Below, piece after piece: positions 5,934-8,257 of a stretch of DNA of 8,257 nucleotides (positions are counted from its first letter, which is position 1; the number at the start of each line of letters is the position of its first letter). The translations under genes were made by a program, and so were the position numbers. Source of the DNA: Actinomycetota bacterium (lineage in GTDB: Bacteria > Actinomycetota > Actinomycetes > Streptosporangiales > Streptosporangiaceae); contig PMST01000128.1 of NCBI GenBank assembly GCA_003168295.1, positions 2,072 to 10,328 of the forward strand, read 5' to 3'. Below the pieces are notes generated by a model. That model saw nothing but the letters and a program-made list of their open reading frames with translations, was not told the DNA's origin and did no database searches.

Positions 5934-6701
5934 TTACTGCCCACGCATGATGTTGCCGATAATGCCACCGATCGCGCCGGACTCGGCCGCCTGCGGGTCA
6001 GTTTGGCGGGCGATGTACGGCTCGAGTCCGTGCGCCAGCACCGGCAACGGCATCGACTGCAGCCAGAGCTGGCCCGGGCCGGTCAGCGCGACGAGGAAGA
6101 AGCCGTCGGCGCCGAAGGCGATGTTCGCGATGCCCGGCACCCGGGTGATGGTGAACTGCACGGTGCCCTCGAACATGCCCACGTGCCCCGGGTGCACCAT
6201 CAGCGTCTGGCCCGGCGCCAGCGTGTAGTGCACGAGCTCGCCGGAGAGCTCGATCCAGGCGCGGCCCTGGCCCTCGAGCTTCTGCAGGACGAACCCGTCG
6301 CCGCCCCACATGCCGCCGCGGAAGCTCTGCTGCAGGCCGATGCTCGGCGTGATGCCGGGCGTGCCGCACAGCCAGCCGTGGCGGTGCACGAAGAAGGCCT
6401 GGCCGGGCGTGATGTCGGTGGGCACGATATGGCCGGGCAGCTTCGCCGCGAACGTGATCATGCCGGCGCCCTGGGTGGCCTCGTAGTGGGTGAGGAACAG
6501 GCCGCCGCCGCCCATGACCCGCTTCAGGCCCTGCATGAAGCCGCCGCCCTGCCCCCGCGCGCCGCCGGTACCCATGTGCTGGGACATCTGGATGTTCGGG
6601 GTCATCCAGGAAAGCTCGCCGTGGGTGGAGATGACCTGCTCGCCCTGCTGCAGGGTGACCTCGAGCACCGGCATGGTGGTGCCCTTGATTTCGGCTTGCA
6701 T
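5934..6701 (-). CDS. AIM24 family protein (TIGR00266-type)
   Basis: The protein has 255 residues, a normal length for bacterial AIM24/DUF124 proteins. It shows the family pattern of a long beta-rich fold. A Gly-rich segment (about 45-71, GGARGQGGGF to MGGGGLFLTHY) is followed by repeated strands (PGHIVPTDI, GQAFFVHRHGWLCGTPGI, AWIELSGELVHYTL, GQTLMVHPGHVGMFEGTVQF). The tail ends GAIGGIIGNIMRGQ. There is no signal peptide, and the short Gly/Ile C-terminal stretch is too weak for a membrane helix. The family is named after a yeast mitochondrial inner-membrane protein, and its bacterial role is not established. The ATG at 6701 has AGGAG 5 nt upstream. It is transcribed divergently from the alkA-type gene across 136 bp. 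A functional link between the two is not implied. Confidence 0.93.
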   Translation of the reverse strand: MQAEIKGTTMPVLEVTLQQGEQVISTHGELSWMTPNIQMSQHMGTGGARGQGGGFMQGLKRVMGGGGLFLTHYEATQGAGMITFAAKLPGHIVPTDITPGQAFFVHRHGWLCGTPGITPSIGLQQSFRGGMWGGDGFVLQKLEGQGRAWIELSGELVHYTLAPGQTLMVHPGHVGMFEGTVQFTITRVPGIANIAFGADGFFLVALTGPGQLWLQSMPLPVLAHGLEPYIARQTDPQAAESGAIGGIIGNIMRGQ

Positions 6702-6837
6702 GACCGCTCCTGTTCGCCCCGTGCTCTTATGCGCAGGAGCCTACCGGTTACTTCAGCGACGTGTCCGCCGGGCCCGCCGGGGGTGCCTGTCCGATTTCCG
6801 CCAGTGTTGGCCGCCGTGGGCTGGCATCGTAGAAGGC
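6702..6837. promoter_or_regulatory. Divergent promoter region between AIM24 and alkA-type genes
   Basis: This 136-bp region must hold both promoters. The AIM24 ribosome site AGGAG is at 6711-6707 on the minus strand. A CATAAG hexamer (minus strand, about 6731-6726) could be its -10. On the plus side CATCGT (6825-6830) ends 7 nt before GTG 6838, as a leaderless -10 would, but no good -35 is seen. TATGCGCAG at about 6728-6736 only faintly resembles an E. coli Ada box. Confidence 0.35.
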
Positions 6838-8257
6838 GTGACGAAGAACGTAGCCGGGGTCGCGGCCCTCGACGACGAACAGCGCTATCAGGCGGCGGTC
6901 AGCAAGGATCCCCGCTTCGACGGCGTGTTCTTCATCGCCGTGACCTCGACCGGCATCTACTGCCGCCCGTCCTGCCCGGCGATCACGCCGAAACGCCAGA
7001 ACATGCGGTTCTACCGCAGCGCCGCCGCCGCCCAGGACGGCGGTTTCCGCGCCTGCAAGCGGTGCCGCCCGGACGCCTCCCCCGGCTCGCCGGAATGGAA
7101 CATCCGGGCCGACATGGTGGGGCGCGCCATGCGGCTCATCGCCGACGGCGTCGTCGACCGGCATGGCGTCGAAGGGCTGGCCGACCGCCTCGGCTACGAG
7201 CAGCGGCAGGTCCGCCGCCTGGTCACCGCCGAACTCGGCGCCGGCCCGCTCGCCATCGCCCGGGCCCAGCGGGCCCAGACCGCCCGCATTCTCGTCGAGA
7301 CGACCACGCTGCCGCTGTCGGAGATCGCCTTCGCGGCCGGCTTCGCCAGCATCAGGCAATTCAACGCGACCGTGCACGAGGTCTTCGCGCTGACACCGAC
7401 GCAGTTGCGTGGTGCTGGCCCGGGGGGACGAACCCAAAAGCCCCCCGGAACCCCCCGATCACGGGGGGGCTGCCCGCCCCCCCGTACCCCCCTGGGGCTG
7501 CGGCTGGCGTACCGGGCTCCGATCGATCTGGGCCGGATGTTCGGGTTTCTCGCCGCCAGGGCTATTCCTGGAGTGGAAGGTGTGGACGGGGATCGTTACT
7601 TCCGGACGATCCAACTGCCGAACGGCACCGGCATCTTGTCGCTCGGTCCCTTCCTGCGACCACGTGATCCCGGCTATGTCGACTGCGAGCTCCAGCTCGA
7701 GGACCTGCGCGACCTGACCGCCGCGGTCCAGCGCTGCCGCCGCCTGCTCGACCTGGACGCGGACCCCGAGGCGGTGACCGGCAACCTGACCGCCGACCCG
7801 GTGCTCGGGCCGCTGGCGCGAGCCCACCCGGGGCGGCGTTCACCCGGCCATGTGGACGGCAACGAGCTCGCGCTGCGGGCGGTGCTCGGCCAGCAGGTAT
7901 CGGTCGCCGCGGCCCGGCGGCTTGGGGCCCGGCTGGTGGCGGCCTACGGCAAGCCGCTGTCACGCCCGGACGGGCCGCTGACCCACTGCTTCCCCAGCGC
8001 GGAGACGCTGGCCGCGGCCGACCCGGCCACGCTGCCGATGCCGCGCTCTCGCGGCCGCGCGCTGACCGGGCTGGCCACCGCGCTCGCGTCCGGCGAGCTT
8101 TGGCTGGACCCTGGGGCCGAGCGAGACCGGGCCGAGGCGGTACTGCTCGCGCTGCCCGGAATCGGGCCGTGGACCGCTGCCTACATCCGGATGCGGGCCC
8201 TGTCTGACCCCGACGCGTTCCTGCCTGGCGATGTGGGGGTGCTCGACGCGCTCCGGC
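6838..8257 (+). CDS. alkA: Ada/AraC/AlkA fusion: alkylation-response regulator and 3-methyladenine DNA glycosylase (3' partial)
   Basis: The frame is open from GTG 6838 to the window end (473 codons visible). An in-frame TAG at 6829-6831 makes this GTG the only reasonable start. Residues about 12-85 form the Ada zinc domain, with C42, C46, C73 and C76 spaced as in E. coli Ada (C38, C42, C69, C72). The first Cys takes a methyl group from DNA phosphotriesters and activates the regulator. Residues about 88-191 are an AraC-type double HTH. After a linker (192-218), the AlkA N-terminal domain begins at LGLRLAYRAPID. The HhH-GPD glycosylase domain (about 339 onward) includes the hairpin LPGIGPW (439-445) and the likely catalytic Asp D465 in LPGDVGV. 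The same fusion exists in M. tuberculosis (Rv1317c, about 496 residues), so roughly 20-30 residues are missing. The linker is unusual: see the G/C-run cluster. Confidence 0.95.
   Translation, partial: MTKNVAGVAALDDEQRYQAAVSKDPRFDGVFFIAVTSTGIYCRPSCPAITPKRQNMRFYRSAAAAQDGGFRACKRCRPDASPGSPEWNIRADMVGRAMRLIADGVVDRHGVEGLADRLGYEQRQVRRLVTAELGAGPLAIARAQRAQTARILVETTTLPLSEIAFAAGFASIRQFNATVHEVFALTPTQLRGAGPGGRTQKPPGTPRSRGGCPPPRTPLGLRLAYRAPIDLGRMFGFLAARAIPGVEGVDGDRYFRTIQLPNGTGILSLGPFLRPRDPGYVDCELQLEDLRDLTAAVQRCRRLLDLDADPEAVTGNLTADPVLGPLARAHPGRRSPGHVDGNELALRAVLGQQVSVAAARRLGARLVAAYGKPLSRPDGPLTHCFPSAETLAAADPATLPMPRSRGRALTGLATALASGELWLDPGAERDRAEAVLLALPGIGPWTAAYIRMRALSDPDAFLPGDVGVLDALR
7422..7497 (+). repeat. 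Dense G/C homopolymer cluster with perfect hairpin in the alkA linker
   Basis: Within 76 bp lie G6 (7422-7427), C6 (7441-7446), C6 (7451-7456), G7 (7463-7469), C7 (7477-7483), C6 (7487-7492) and G4 (7494-7497). CCCCCCG (7451-7457) and CGGGGGG (7462-7468) form a perfect 7-bp stem with an ATCA loop. Four C-runs of at least six could support a G-quadruplex on the minus strand. The segment encodes only the Pro/Gly/Arg linker between the HTH and AlkA domains. The frame is intact through it as sequenced. Confidence 0.88.

Noticed and set aside
6728..6736. TATGCGCAG as an Ada-binding box
   Set aside because: It shares only the GCGCA core with the E. coli Ada box, lacks the upstream A-run, and the box used by actinobacterial Ada-AlkA fusions cannot be deduced from one sequence.
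6003..7667. A 554-codon open frame on the plus strand spanning the AIM24 and alkA genes
   Set aside because: It runs antisense to AIM24 and out of frame with the Ada/AlkA fusion. Its product is Arg/Ala/His-rich without domains, a typical shadow in GC-rich DNA.

Overview
The window is high-GC DNA from an actinobacterium. Third codon positions are almost all G or C, several genes start with GTG, and the gene families are typically actinobacterial: an Ada-AraC-AlkA fusion as in mycobacteria, an NfeD/SPFH pair like Rv1487/Rv1488 of Mycobacterium tuberculosis, an AIM24 protein, and a regulator-type HTH module. Order or genus cannot be fixed from the sequence. A Streptosporangiales- or Frankia-like source is only a guess.

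Layout. The 3' part of a gene for a low-complexity protein with a C-terminal membrane anchor (1-579, +) converges with a two-gene minus-strand operon, nfeD-like (2186-1755) then SPFH/band-7 (1752-592), separated by 2 nt. A 245-bp divergent intergenic region leads to a 649-residue plus-strand protein (2432-4381) with an acidic N-terminus, a long Pro/Gly region, a collagen-like Gly-X-Y tract of 59 triplets, and a C-terminal HTH-like module. It is followed by a PHP-domain phosphoesterase (4433-5254, +) whose stop shares a CTAG with the stop of a small minus-strand gene of unknown function (5613-5251). A 320-bp AT-richer intergenic stretch (5614-5933) holds short repeated motifs and a hairpin. Then come a minus-strand AIM24 gene (6701-5934) and, divergently, an Ada/AraC/AlkA alkylation-repair fusion (6838 to the window end) that is truncated by the window.

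Functional connections. The NfeD and SPFH proteins very likely act together in the membrane as a microdomain scaffold. The alkA-type fusion is a self-contained sensor, regulator and glycosylase for DNA alkylation damage. The other genes are not obviously linked to each other, and nothing here amounts to a defence island, mobile element or CRISPR locus.

The most unusual points are the collagen-like tract inside a putative DNA-binding protein, built from 90-bp and 18-bp repeats, and a dense cluster of G6-7/C6-7 homopolymers with a perfect hairpin in the alkA-fusion linker. I see no convincing novel multi-gene system.
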